A DNA stretch of 60,887 nt from Nonomuraea candida (GTDB lineage: Bacteria; Actinomycetota; Actinomycetes; Streptosporangiales; Streptosporangiaceae), in the NCBI RefSeq assembly GCF_000725485.1, contig NZ_JOAG01000061.1, positions 1 to 60,887 of the forward strand, in the 5' to 3' direction. Below the pieces are notes generated by a model. The model did not search any database. It saw nothing but the letters and a program-made list of their open reading frames with translations, and had not been told where the DNA came from. Of this stretch, positions 1 through 8,194 are shown one piece after another; the first letter of the stretch is position 1, and each line of letters opens with the position of its first letter. Both the position numbers and the translations under genes were made by a program.

Positions 1-206
1 GCCCCACCCCGACGGGCACGCCCGCCCCGATCCCGACCTCGACCGAGCTGCCGCCCGAACCGCCCGCCGAGCCCTCGGCCACCCCACCCACGGACGCCCC
101 CACGCAGACCCCGCCGGAGACCCCGCCGGGCACCCCCACGGAAACGCCCACCGACCCACCGGCAGAGCCGCCCACGGACACCCCGACGGAGACCCCGGCT
201 TCCTGA
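1..206 (+). CDS. C-terminal end of a Pro/Thr/Glu-rich protein (partial)
   Basis: The window opens inside a reading frame that runs to a TGA at 204-206. Reading from base 3, the visible 67 residues are almost only Pro, Thr, Glu, Asp and Ala, with repeated motifs of the type TPTETP and PPETPP. No folded domain is visible. Such tails are common as wall-spanning linkers or C-terminal extensions of secreted or membrane proteins in actinobacteria, but the part that would identify the protein lies outside the window. Function unknown. Confidence 0.6.
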   Translation, partial: PTPTGTPAPIPTSTELPPEPPAEPSATPPTDAPTQTPPETPPGTPTETPTDPPAEPPTDTPTETPAS

Positions 207-301
207 GACCCATCCCCACGCCGGCGCTTCCGATCTGATCAGCGTCACGCAGCCGGGCAGAGCCGCTCACACCCCCCACCCCGGCCACCCGGACCGCCTG
301 A

Positions 302-352
302 CCGCCCAGTCACCCCGGCCGCCCAGCCACCCCGACCGCCCAGCCACTCCGG
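302..352. repeat. 17-bp tandem repeat, 3 copies
   Basis: Three adjacent units of about CCGCCCAGCCACCCCGG at 302, 319 and 336, differing at one or two bases. They lie between the end of the Pro-rich protein and the stop of the convergent STAS gene. The gap 207-378 holds nothing else I can recognise. Confidence 0.75.
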
Positions 353-378
353 CCGCGGGGACGGCGTTGCCGTCGTGG

Positions 379-723
379 TCAGAGCGCGCGTAGCTCGGCG
401 ACGGCCTCCGCGAGGGTCGGCCGCAGGTCCAGCACCTGGTCCAGGCCGCGCTGGCGGAAGGACGCCCGCATCAGGTCACCGACCCCGCACACCAGCGCCC
501 GCCCTCCCGACGCCCGCGCGTGCCGGTGCGTCGCGAGCAGCACGGTCAGCCCGTACGAGTCCGCCGACGTCAGCCCGCCGAGGTCGATCGCGACCCGCGG
601 CCACGCCCTGGCCAGCGCCTCCTGGAGCAGCGGGCAGGTGTCCATGTCCAGCTCCCCGCCGACGGTGACCACGGTGATGCGGGAGTCGAGCTGGACCTCG
701 GTGATCCGCAGGCGTTCCGTCAC
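379..723 (-). CDS. STAS-domain anti-sigma factor antagonist
   Basis: A 114-residue protein that is one STAS domain. The early strand ITVVTVGGELDMDT and the central DLGGLTSADSYGLTVLL follow the SpoIIAA/RsbV pattern; Ser56 in DSYG is at the site usually phosphorylated by the HATPase anti-sigma kinase. In the family the unphosphorylated form binds the kinase and frees a sigma factor. The start is GTG at 723, with GAGGA about 8 nt upstream. No kinase is adjacent; candidate partners in the window are the HATPase protein at 10815-11357 and the SpoIIE phosphatase at 38507-40720. Pairing is inference. Confidence 0.85.
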   Translation of the reverse strand: MTERLRITEVQLDSRITVVTVGGELDMDTCPLLQEALARAWPRVAIDLGGLTSADSYGLTVLLATHRHARASGGRALVCGVGDLMRASFRQRGLDQVLDLRPTLAEAVAELRAL

Positions 724-888
724 GCGCGCGTCCTCGCCATCCAGGTGATCATCCCTACGACTCTATCCGCACCGCGGCGGCGACATGCCGATGCCCGTCG
801 GCCCGCGCCCCCGCCGGTTGACCGGGGCCTGCCGTTTCTTGACGGCGCGGGCTTTGCGTCCGGGGCCGGCCGCTGGTGGAGTGGCCTC

Positions 889-1293
889 ATGGGCAGAGGG
901 CACCGGACGATCCCGCACACCGCCGACATCGCGCTGGAGGCGTGGGGCGACGACCGCGAGGAGTGCCTGGCCGAGGCGGTGCGGGCGCTGGTGGGCGGCT
1001 TCGCCGACCTCGGCGGGGCCACGCCGGACGGCGAGGTGGAGTTCGAGCCGGGGCGGGAGGACGGCCCGGCACCGCTGATCGCGCTGCTGGAAGAGGTCAT
1101 CTACCGGGTGGAGGTGGACGGCGTGCTGGTGGTGGACGTCCGGCCGGGGCCGGCGGGCGTGCTGCTGCTGGCCACCGTACCGGTCGAGGGGGTGGAGCAG
1201 GTCGGCGCGATGCCGAAGGCGGTCACCACGCACGGGATGCGCTTCGGCCCCGAGAACGGGCAGTGGCGCGCGTACGCGGTCGTGGACGTCTGA
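889..1293 (+). CDS. Archease family protein
   Basis: A 134-residue protein starting at ATG 889 with GGTGGAG about 8 nt upstream. The N-terminus has the archease signature HTADIALEAWGDD, including the conserved Asp13, and the C-terminal half has KAVTTHGMRF. Archease is a small Ca-binding cofactor that speeds guanylylation of the RNA ligase RtcB and allows multiple turnovers. The rtcB gene lies just downstream on the opposite strand, which strongly supports the assignment. The two genes are convergent, so they cannot be cotranscribed. Longer in-frame starts near 520 would add a low-complexity region antisense to the STAS gene and are rejected. Confidence 0.9.
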   Translation: MGRGHRTIPHTADIALEAWGDDREECLAEAVRALVGGFADLGGATPDGEVEFEPGREDGPAPLIALLEEVIYRVEVDGVLVVDVRPGPAGVLLLATVPVEGVEQVGAMPKAVTTHGMRFGPENGQWRAYAVVDV

Positions 1294-1416
1294 CCACCCC
1301 ACGGGCGCCGGCCCACGCCCCACGAGCAAGCGCACGACATCCGCGGCCACCCACGACCGCCCGCACGACATTCGCGAGCGCCCGCGTGCCACCCCACGGG
1401 GCCGGTCCTCGCGGGT

Positions 1417-2844
1417 CTACCCCTTGACCACGCCGACCGGCGCCAGCTTGGCGACCTTCCTGGCCAGTCCCGCCAGGTGGCACGCCTCCACCACCGCGTC
1501 CACGTCCTTGTACGCCTGCGGCGTCTCCTCCGTCAGCCCCCGCGCCGACGCCCCGCGCACGGCGATCCCCGCCTCCCGCAGCTCGGCCCGCAGCCGATGC
1601 GCCGACGTGCTCTTGAGCGCCTGATGCCGGCTCATCCGCCGCCCGGCCCCGTGGCAGGCCGACGCGAACGCCGGCGCGTCCGGCGCGCCCGACATCACGT
1701 ACGAGCCCACCCCCATCGACCCCGGCACCAGCACCGGCTGCCCCACGGCCCGCAGGTCCGGCGGCAGGTCCTCGTGTCCCGGCGGCAGGGCCAGGGTGGC
1801 GCCCTTGCGGTGCACGCACAACCGCCGCGCCCGGCCGCCGGCCCGGTGGGTCTCGATCTTGGCCAGGTTGTGCGACACGTCGTACAGCAGGGTCAGGCCG
1901 CCGTCCCCGGTGGCGCGCTCGAAGGCCCGCCGGGCCGCCTGGCCGAGCAGCTGCCGGTTGGCCCGGCCGTAGTTCGCGGCGGCGGCCATCGCGGCCAGGT
2001 ACGCCGCGCCCTCCGGCGAGCCGACGGGCGCGCAGGCGAGCTGCCGGTCGGGCACGCTGATGCCGTACCCGGCCATCGCCGGCTCCATGGCCCGCACCGA
2101 GTCGGTGCACACCTGGTGGCCCAGGCCCCGGGAGCCGGTGTGGATCAGCACGCAGACGCGGCCGGGCCACAGCCCGTACACCCGTGCCACCTCCTCGTCG
2201 TACACCCGCGAGACCGCCTCCACCTCCAGGAAGTGGTTGCCGGAGCCGAGGCTGCCGACCTGCTCCAGCCCGCGCTCCCTGGCCCGTCGGCCGATCGCGC
2301 CCGGGTCGGCGTCGGCCACGGCCCCGCGGTCCTCGCAGCGCTCCAGGTCGCCGGGCTCCCCGTGGCCGCGCTCGACGGCGTACCTGGCGCCGCCGGCCAG
2401 GATCTCCTCCAGCTCGGACTGCCCGCTCAGCCGCCACACCGCGCCCTTGCTCATGCCGCGCGGCACGAGCGCGTCGAGCGCGTCCATGAGCGCGCCCAGC
2501 CGGGGCCGCAGCTCGTCGATGTGCAGGTCGGACAGCAGCAGCCGGACCCCGCAGGAGATGTCGAAGCCCACCCCGCCCGGGGAGACGACCCCGCCGTCCT
2601 CGACGTCGGTGGCGGCCACCCCGCCGATCGGGAAGCCGTACCCCCAGTGCATGTCCGGCATCGCGTACGCAGCCTCGACGATCCCCGGCAGCGCGGCCAC
2701 CGCGGCCACCTGCCCGAGCGCCTGGTCCACGTCCGGGTCGGGCAGCAGGTCGGCGGTGGCGAACACGACGCCGGGCACCCGCATCGGCCCTTCCGGGTCG
2801 ATGCGCCACCGGTACGGGCTCTCCTGGACCAGCCTGGTCGTCAC
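1417..2844 (-). CDS. rtcB: RtcB family RNA ligase
   Basis: A 475-residue RNA-splicing ligase that joins 2',3'-cyclic phosphate or 3'-phosphate ends to 5'-OH ends using GTP and Mn2+. Visible family motifs in order: [14 protein letters not shown] (about 62-75), [12 protein letters not shown] with metal ligand Cys98, [30 protein letters not shown], and [10 protein letters not shown] near the C-terminus, which carries the His that receives GMP. Length is normal. The start is GTG 2844 after a purine-rich GGGAAAGGCGGGACAGG stretch. The serine-hydrolase gene lies 52 bp upstream on the same strand. Archease faces it across 123 bp. Likely RNA repair or tRNA ligation; substrates in bacteria are poorly known. 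Confidence 0.95.
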   Translation of the reverse strand: MTTRLVQESPYRWRIDPEGPMRVPGVVFATADLLPDPDVDQALGQVAAVAALPGIVEAAYAMPDMHWGYGFPIGGVAATDVEDGGVVSPGGVGFDISCGVRLLLSDLHIDELRPRLGALMDALDALVPRGMSKGAVWRLSGQSELEEILAGGARYAVERGHGEPGDLERCEDRGAVADADPGAIGRRARERGLEQVGSLGSGNHFLEVEAVSRVYDEEVARVYGLWPGRVCVLIHTGSRGLGHQVCTDSVRAMEPAMAGYGISVPDRQLACAPVGSPEGAAYLAAMAAAANYGRANRQLLGQAARRAFERATGDGGLTLLYDVSHNLAKIETHRAGGRARRLCVHRKGATLALPPGHEDLPPDLRAVGQPVLVPGSMGVGSYVMSGAPDAPAFASACHGAGRRMSRHQALKSTSAHRLRAELREAGIAVRGASARGLTEETPQAYKDVDAVVEACHLAGLARKVAKLAPVGVVKG

Positions 2845-2896
2845 CCTGTCCCGCCTTTCCCGCCTTCACCTGGGTAAACGCGCCTTATCTGGGCCG

Positions 2897-4312
2897 TCAC
2901 CCGCGGGCTCGGCCCGCCAGGGCATGGCGCAGCCGCACGGCCGCCACCGTCACGGCCGCGACCGACGTCACCACGAGCCAGATCATGAACGACGGGTAGA
3001 GGTAGACCACCTGGACCCACATGACGTCCCGGCCCCGGGCCAGCACGCGGAAGATCGGAGCGGCCGACAGGCACAGCGCGAGCGGCGCCAGGTGCCACAG
3101 CAGCCACCACCGCCGCCATCCGGTGCGTCGGGCCGCCCACCGCCGGGCGCGGACCACCCCGAGTGCCGCCAGCGCGACGGTCACCAGGGCCGCGAGCAGG
3201 AACAGGACGTCGATGAGCAGGTGCTCCGAGCCGGAGGGGATCTCGGGGGTGCCGCCCTCGATCAGCGCGACCAGGCCCTCCATGAGCGCGTCGGCGTCGG
3301 AGCGGGCCATGCCGGTGTTGGCCATGACGGCGACGCCGTAGCCGGAGCCGGGCATGAGGAGCTGGCCGGCGGTGGAGGTGAACAGGTCGCCGCCGTGCTC
3401 GATGACCGGGGTGCCGCGCGGGGTCCGGCCGAGGTACCAGCCGAGCGCGTACTCGGGGTTGGCCCGGGAGGGGGTGCGCAGCTCCTCGATGCTCGCGGGG
3501 GTGAGCAGCCCGCCACCGTTCTGCGCGATCAACCACCTGGCCATGTCCGCGGCGGTGCTGAGGACACCGCCCGAGCCGTTGCCGAACCCGGGCGGCTCCG
3601 GCAGCGCGACGGCCCGCCCGAGGACGACCAGGTGGCCGCGGGCGGTGGGGGGCAGGTCGCGGTCGGTGTCGATGGTCGTGCTGGAGCGCATGCCGAGCGG
3701 CGTGAACACGTGCTCGCGCAGGTGGTCGGCGAACCTCTGGCCGCTCACCACCTCGACCAGGCGCGCGGCCACCTGGTAGTTGGTGTTGTGGTAGTTGAAG
3801 ACGGCGCCCGGCTCGGCGGCGAGCCGGGCGGTCCTGAGCCGGGCCACGGCGCCCTCCAGCGTGGCGGGCTGGGGCAGGCTCTTCTCGCGGAAGGCCGAGT
3901 CGGCCATGCCGGAGGTCTGGTGGAGCAGCTGCCGCACGGTGATCCTGGCCGCCCTGGGATCGGCCATGGCGAACTCCGGCAGGTGGTCGCGTACGGGGCG
4001 GTCGAGGTGCACCTGCCCCTTCTCGGCGAGCCGCAGGACGGCCAGGGCGGTGAAGGACTTGCTGACCGAGGCGACGGCCATGGGGGTGTCGGCCGTCACC
4101 CGCTCGCCGGTGGCGGCCGTGCCGTAGCCTGCGGCGTGCACGACCCGCGTCCCCTTGACGATCGCGACCGCGGCCCCGGGCAGCCCCGTCGCCTCGCGGT
4201 AGCGGGTGACGAAGGCGTCCACCGCCGCGGGGGTGACGGGCTGCGGCGGGGGCTGGGCGGACACGGGAGGCAGCAGGGCGAGGCAGAGCGCGGTGAGAGT
4301 GTTCCTGAGCAC
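2897..4312 (-). CDS. Serine hydrolase (class C beta-lactamase/DD-peptidase fold) with C-terminal membrane region
   Basis: A 471-residue protein. A short hydrophobic signal-like segment (1-19) precedes the catalytic domain. SxxK is SVSK at 82-85 with the nucleophile Ser82, YHN supplies the second motif, and IEHGGDLF matches the HxG-type third motif. The last ~110 residues hold about three membrane helices, as in several actinobacterial penicillin-binding-protein-like esterases. It could cleave cell-wall peptides or small esters; the substrate is unknown. The start is GTG 4312. A TAGCGT -10 element ends 6 nt upstream, so the transcript is probably leaderless. Confidence 0.8.
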   Translation of the reverse strand: MLRNTLTALCLALLPPVSAQPPPQPVTPAAVDAFVTRYREATGLPGAAVAIVKGTRVVHAAGYGTAATGERVTADTPMAVASVSKSFTALAVLRLAEKGQVHLDRPVRDHLPEFAMADPRAARITVRQLLHQTSGMADSAFREKSLPQPATLEGAVARLRTARLAAEPGAVFNYHNTNYQVAARLVEVVSGQRFADHLREHVFTPLGMRSSTTIDTDRDLPPTARGHLVVLGRAVALPEPPGFGNGSGGVLSTAADMARWLIAQNGGGLLTPASIEELRTPSRANPEYALGWYLGRTPRGTPVIEHGGDLFTSTAGQLLMPGSGYGVAVMANTGMARSDADALMEGLVALIEGGTPEIPSGSEHLLIDVLFLLAALVTVALAALGVVRARRWAARRTGWRRWWLLWHLAPLALCLSAAPIFRVLARGRDVMWVQVVYLYPSFMIWLVVTSVAAVTVAAVRLRHALAGRARG

Positions 4313-4318
4313 CCGTCG

Positions 4319-4324
4319 ACGCTA
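4319..4324 (-). promoter_or_regulatory. -10 element of a leaderless transcript (serine hydrolase)
   Basis: TAGCGT on the minus strand, six bases before the GTG at 4312. This spacing would put the transcription start on the start codon. Confidence 0.45.
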
Positions 4325-4509
4325 GTTTCGAGCCTCCTCGCCGACCATTGCGGAACTCCTCCGCGTTTCCTGCGGAAAACCCCCACAGCTCGGCTGAAGG
4401 ACGCCAGGCCCCTCGCCGGCGCCCAACCGGGACGGCGAGACCGGCAAGCCGCCGAGCGCTGAGCACCGAGCCACCCTCGCCACGCCGCTGCCATGGCGCG
4501 CCTTATTCG

Positions 4510-4530
4510 TTTACGGTACCGTTTCGTAAA
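4510..4530. promoter_or_regulatory. Palindromic operator over the monooxygenase start
   Basis: Arms TTTACG (4510-4515) and CGTAAA (4525-4530) are exact complements, and ACGGTACCGT inside is itself a perfect palindrome. A TACCGT -10 element (4517-4522) ends 7 nt before the ATG at 4530. The architecture fits an operator that blocks a leaderless promoter; the TetR protein encoded at 5999-6613 is the obvious candidate ligand. Confidence 0.6.
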
Positions 4531-6002
4531 TGAATGAAGGTTCGACGGACACCGACGTCCTCGTGGCCGGCGCCGGCCCGGTCGGGCTGGCCCTGGCCTG
4601 CGCGCTGCGCCAGCACGGCGTCTCGGTGCGGATCGTGGACAAGGCACCGGCCCCCGCCACCACGTCGCGGGCCAACTTCGTGCACGCGCGCGGCTCCGAG
4701 GTGCTCGACCGGCTGGGCGCCCTCGACGGCCTGCCCCAGGAGTCGGTCCGGGCCATGACGATCACCACCTACGCCGGCGACCGGCCGATGATGCGCATCC
4801 GGTTCGGCGACCCCGGCCTGCGCACCGCCGCTCCCCCGATGGTGATCTCACAGGCGCGGGTGGAGGCGCGGCTCCGGGAGCGCCTGGCGGAGCTGGGCGG
4901 GCGGCCGGAGTGGGGCGCGCCCGTGGTCGCGGCCGACCAGGACGGCTCCGGCGTCACCGTCGTGCTGGGCGACGGCCGCACGGTGCGGGCGGGCCGGCTG
5001 GTGGGCTGCGACGGCAGCGGCAGCACCGTCCACGAGCTGGCCGGCATCGGCTTCCCCGGCGTCAAGGTCAGCGAGCGGTTCCTGCTCGTCGACGCCCGGC
5101 TCGACACCACCCTCGACCGCTCGGGGACCAGCGGCTGGGTGCACCCGGAGGGCATGCTGGGCGCCATGCCGATGCCCGGCGGCCTGTGGCGGCTGATCGC
5201 CTATGACGCGGCGTTCCCCGGCGGGCCCGACGAGGAGCGGATCGTCGAGCGCATGCGGCAGATCCTGCCCGTGCGCACCGGCCTGCCCGGCATCCGGCTG
5301 CTGGACGCCTCCTGGGCCTCGCTGTTCAGCGTGCACCGCCGCCTGGCCGGCACCTACCGGCGGGGGCGCGTCCTGCTGGCCGGGGACGCCGCCCACGTGC
5401 ACGCGCCCTTCGGCGGGCAGGGCATGCTCACCGGGCTCGGCGACGCCGAGAACCTCGCGTGGAAGCTGGCCCTGGTGGCCGGCGGCCGGGCGGGCGAGCG
5501 GCTGCTGGACACCTACGAGGCCGAGCGCCGCCCGCTGGCCACCCAGGTGCTGCGCGGCAGCACCGCGGTCACCAAGGTCAACATCGCCGCCGGTCCCGTC
5601 GGCCGGTTCCTGCGCGACCGGGTGATGGTGCCGGTGTTCGGCCTGCCCTGGTCGCAGCGCTGGGTCACGTACACCACCTCCCAGCTCTGGGTGAGCTACC
5701 GGCGCGGCCCGCTGGGCGGTGGCGGCGGGCCGCGGCCGCGGCCCGGCGACCGGGTGCCCGACGTGCCGTGCGTGCGCGCGGACGGCACGCGCACCCGGCT
5801 GCACGCGGAGCTGCGCGGCCGGTGGGCCGTGCTGGGCGGCGGCGACGCCTTCGAGGCGGCCCGCGCCCGGCTCGGCGGGCTGGTCGTGCACCTGCGGCCG
5901 GCCACCCCGCTCCCCGCTATGCTCATACGCCCGGACGCCCACCTGGCCTGCAGGGGCGGCCCCGCCGAGCTGACCCGCTGGCTGGACGGAGCACTGGCTT
6001 GA
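4530..6002 (+). CDS. FAD-dependent aromatic-ring monooxygenase
   Basis: A 490-residue flavoprotein of the PheA/TfdB (FAD_binding_3) group, which uses NAD(P)H and O2 to hydroxylate aromatic rings. The dinucleotide fold starts at VAGAGPVGLALA (Gly14, Gly16, Gly19). The second FAD motif GDAAHVHAPFGGQG lies in the middle, followed by GDAENLAWKLALVAGG. The C-terminal ~100 residues are a thioredoxin-like extension typical of the family. A second ATG lies at 4534 in another frame. The gene overlaps the downstream TetR start by 3 bp, so the two are one operon. Probably detoxifies or modifies an aromatic compound, including antibiotics such as rifamycins or tetracyclines in related enzymes; the substrate here is unknown. 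Confidence 0.88.
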   Translation: MNEGSTDTDVLVAGAGPVGLALACALRQHGVSVRIVDKAPAPATTSRANFVHARGSEVLDRLGALDGLPQESVRAMTITTYAGDRPMMRIRFGDPGLRTAAPPMVISQARVEARLRERLAELGGRPEWGAPVVAADQDGSGVTVVLGDGRTVRAGRLVGCDGSGSTVHELAGIGFPGVKVSERFLLVDARLDTTLDRSGTSGWVHPEGMLGAMPMPGGLWRLIAYDAAFPGGPDEERIVERMRQILPVRTGLPGIRLLDASWASLFSVHRRLAGTYRRGRVLLAGDAAHVHAPFGGQGMLTGLGDAENLAWKLALVAGGRAGERLLDTYEAERRPLATQVLRGSTAVTKVNIAAGPVGRFLRDRVMVPVFGLPWSQRWVTYTTSQLWVSYRRGPLGGGGGPRPRPGDRVPDVPCVRADGTRTRLHAELRGRWAVLGGGDAFEAARARLGGLVVHLRPATPLPAMLIRPDAHLACRGGPAELTRWLDGALA

Positions 6003-6613
6003 CCGTTCGACGAGGGCGCGGACGCCCCCGCGACCCCGGCACCGACGCCGCGATCCTGCGTGCCGCGCTGGAGCTGTTCGTCGAGCGCGGCGTCGAGGGC
6101 ACCAGCATGGAGCAGATCGCCAAGCGGGCGGGGGTGGGCAAGCTCACCGTCTACCGCCGCTGGAGCACCAAGGAGGACCTGCTCGCCCAGGCGGTCGAGG
6201 AGGAGGTCAGCGCCGACCTGGTGCCCTCCCCCGCCGACGTGCGGGCGCTGGAGCCGCAGGAGATCATCGAGGGCGTCCTGCGGGCGGCGGCGGAGACGAC
6301 CGCGAGCCCGACGTTCCGCGCGCTGGTCGCCCGGATGATGGGCTCGGCCGTCAGCCACCCCCGGCTGATGGCCGTCTACTGGGAGCACCACATCCTGCCA
6401 CGCCGCGAGCTGGCCATCGCCATGCTGCGGCGGGCCCAGCGCGACGGCACCGTGGCCGCCGACGCCGACCTCGACGTGCTGATCGACATGATGGCCGGCG
6501 CGGTGACCTGGCGGGTGCTGCAGCCCGACCCGCCCGACGCCGCCGCGATGCTCGACTATCTCAGGAGCGTCTACCGCCAGGTCGGGCTCTACCGGCCGCC
6601 CGACGGGTCCTGA
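5999..6613 (+). CDS. TetR family transcriptional regulator
   Basis: A 204-residue regulator. The N-terminal helix-turn-helix (about residues 15-60) reads ILRAALELFVERG...AKRAGVGKLTVYRRW, and the rest is an all-helical ligand domain of the TetR_C type. The start is TTG 5999, which overlaps the TGA of the monooxygenase (TTGA), so translation is coupled. The first in-frame ATG would delete half of the DNA-binding domain. By position it is the repressor of its own operon, acting at the palindrome at 4510-4530. Ligand unknown, presumably a substrate of the monooxygenase. Confidence 0.88.
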   Translation: MTVRRGRGRPRDPGTDAAILRAALELFVERGVEGTSMEQIAKRAGVGKLTVYRRWSTKEDLLAQAVEEEVSADLVPSPADVRALEPQEIIEGVLRAAAETTASPTFRALVARMMGSAVSHPRLMAVYWEHHILPRRELAIAMLRRAQRDGTVAADADLDVLIDMMAGAVTWRVLQPDPPDAAAMLDYLRSVYRQVGLYRPPDGS

Positions 6614-6759
6614 CCGGCCCCGCCGGGCGCCATCCGCAGGGCCCCCTGGCAGGGGGAACCGTCCGATCCTGCGGTGTTCGCGACGGGTATCGACAACGGT
6701 GCGGCGGCGGCCGATCCTGAAGTGATCGCAAAGTCCGTGCTCTCGGTGAGGAGCGAAGG

Positions 6760-7776
6760 TTGGTCAGGATCGGCTTCCTGCTTCTTCTCGTCGGGCTGGG
6801 GTGGCTGACCGCCGACCTGGGCGGCATCTCCGGCCTGGAGCACTCCGGCGCCTATCTCCTGATCAGCAGCCTGCTGCTCGCCATCGGGCTGTACGGCAGC
6901 ACCCACGGCATCGACCGGGCCGAGGCCCGCGAGCACGGCCGGCTGATCCTGCTGGCGGTGACCATCGGCGTCCTGCTGAAGGCGGCCTTCATCGCCGGCG
7001 TCGTGTATCTCGTCTTCCGCGACCCGCGAGCGATGATCCTCGCGATCAGCGTCGCCCAGATCGACCCGCTGTCGGTCGCCTCGGTGATGGCCGACAACCG
7101 GCTGTCGGCGCGGGCCAGGACCATCCTCGGCGCGTGGTCGTCGTTCGACGACCCCGTGACCGTGATCCTCGCCTTCTACGCCGTGTCGCTCACCAAGCCC
7201 GGCCAGGACGGGCTCTCCCTGTCCTACCTGGCCGACCTGGGGCTCAACGCGCTGTTCGCGGCCGCCGCGTACGCCCTGTGGCGGCTCATCCGCAACGCCC
7301 CGCCGCTGCTGAGCTACCTGGCGGCGGCGGCCGCGGTCGTCTCCGCGGCGTGGAGCTCGCTGATGCTCGGCCTGGCCACCGCCGGCCTGTACCTGCGGCT
7401 GCCCGACTCCCGCTGGCTGGTCAGGGCCGTGGCGGTGGCGTTCGCGCTGTCCACGTTCCTGATGGGGCTGCTGCTGGTCGGCGGGGCGAACCTGATGAAG
7501 GGCGCCGTGCTGGGCCTGGCCGCCTTCGCCGCGCAGATGCTCGCCGCCCTGGTGCTCACGCGCGGCCTGCCGGTCACCGACCGCGTCCACCTGGGCCTGG
7601 CACAGCAGAACGGCATCACCGCGATCATCCTCGCGCTCGCCTTCGAGCGGGACTTCCCCGGCTTCGTGGCGGTGATCGCCCCGGCGATCGTGACCGTCAA
7701 CCTCCTGTACGTGCTGGCCAACCGGCTCGCCGACCTCTGGGCCGGCCGCCGGACCCTGCCCTCCACCCCGGGCTGA
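6760..7776 (+). CDS. Cation:proton antiporter-like membrane protein
   Basis: A 338-residue, strongly hydrophobic protein with about ten predicted membrane segments. The segment AQIDPLSVASVMADNR followed by GAWSSFDDPVTVILAF resembles the acidic ion-binding helices of Na+/H+ exchangers (CPA superfamily), and AQQNGITAIILAL near the C-terminus matches the late conserved helix. It is shorter than usual because no cytoplasmic regulatory tail is present. The start is TTG 6760, chosen because GAGGAG lies 6 nt upstream and the first helix begins at once. The gap 6614-6759 before it holds no gene. Ion specificity cannot be read from sequence. Confidence 0.75.
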   Translation: MVRIGFLLLLVGLGWLTADLGGISGLEHSGAYLLISSLLLAIGLYGSTHGIDRAEAREHGRLILLAVTIGVLLKAAFIAGVVYLVFRDPRAMILAISVAQIDPLSVASVMADNRLSARARTILGAWSSFDDPVTVILAFYAVSLTKPGQDGLSLSYLADLGLNALFAAAAYALWRLIRNAPPLLSYLAAAAAVVSAAWSSLMLGLATAGLYLRLPDSRWLVRAVAVAFALSTFLMGLLLVGGANLMKGAVLGLAAFAAQMLAALVLTRGLPVTDRVHLGLAQQNGITAIILALAFERDFPGFVAVIAPAIVTVNLLYVLANRLADLWAGRRTLPSTPG

Positions 7777-7779
7777 CCC

Positions 7780-7797
7780 GCCCTGCCGCGGGAGGGC
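7780..7797. terminator. Short hairpin between convergent genes
   Basis: GCCCT and AGGGC pair around a GC-rich loop in the 21-bp gap between the antiporter stop and the STAS stop. A possible bidirectional terminator; the stem is only 5 bp and lacks a T-run. Confidence 0.3.
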
Positions 7798-8172
7798 TCA
7801 GTCCTCCGGCGGCGGCAGGACGGCGGGCAGCGCCTCCTGCACCGAGTCGAAGATCGGCAGGTGGGCGTGCAGCCCGGTGATCCGCAACCAGCGCATCACC
7901 AGCGCGTTGGGCCGCAGGAACGCCATCGCGTTGCCCTGCCGGCGCACCTGCTGGTAGGCGGCGACCAGGCTGGAGATCCCCGAGGAGTCGAGGAAGGTCA
8001 GCGCCGACAGGTCGACCAGCACGGGCGGGCGCGGCTCGGTGCCCGCCTGCGCCTCCAGCCAGGAGCGCCACCCGGCCACGGTCTCCCAGCCGAGCTGCCC
8101 GGACAGGCGGACGACGATCGCGCCCTGCTCCGTCTCTGCGCTCATGGTGAGCCCCTTGTCTCCGTCGCCCAT
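7798..8172 (-). CDS. STAS-domain anti-sigma factor antagonist
   Basis: A 124-residue STAS protein. It has the strand GAIVVRLSGQLGWET, then LVDLSALTFLDSSGISSLVAA, where the Ser in DSSG is the canonical phosphorylation site. Starts at ATG 8172 (GAGGGGAC upstream) and ATG 8145 (AAGGGG upstream) are both plausible; the shorter one begins nearer the domain. The gene follows the ArsB/NhaD-like transporter by 22 bp on the same strand and may share its transcript. Role in a partner-switching circuit is inferred from family. Confidence 0.85.
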   Translation of the reverse strand: MGDGDKGLTMSAETEQGAIVVRLSGQLGWETVAGWRSWLEAQAGTEPRPPVLVDLSALTFLDSSGISSLVAAYQQVRRQGNAMAFLRPNALVMRWLRITGLHAHLPIFDSVQEALPAVLPPPED

Positions 8173-8194
8173 GCCGTCCGTCCCCTCACGGTGG

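Noticed and set aside
520..888. N-terminal extension of the archease frame
   Set aside because: The added part is antisense to the STAS gene and lacks domain character; ATG 889 has a good ribosome-binding site.
2060..4462. An 800-codon plus-strand frame opposite rtcB and the serine hydrolase
   Set aside because: Antisense shadow; the minus-strand proteins carry complete family motifs.
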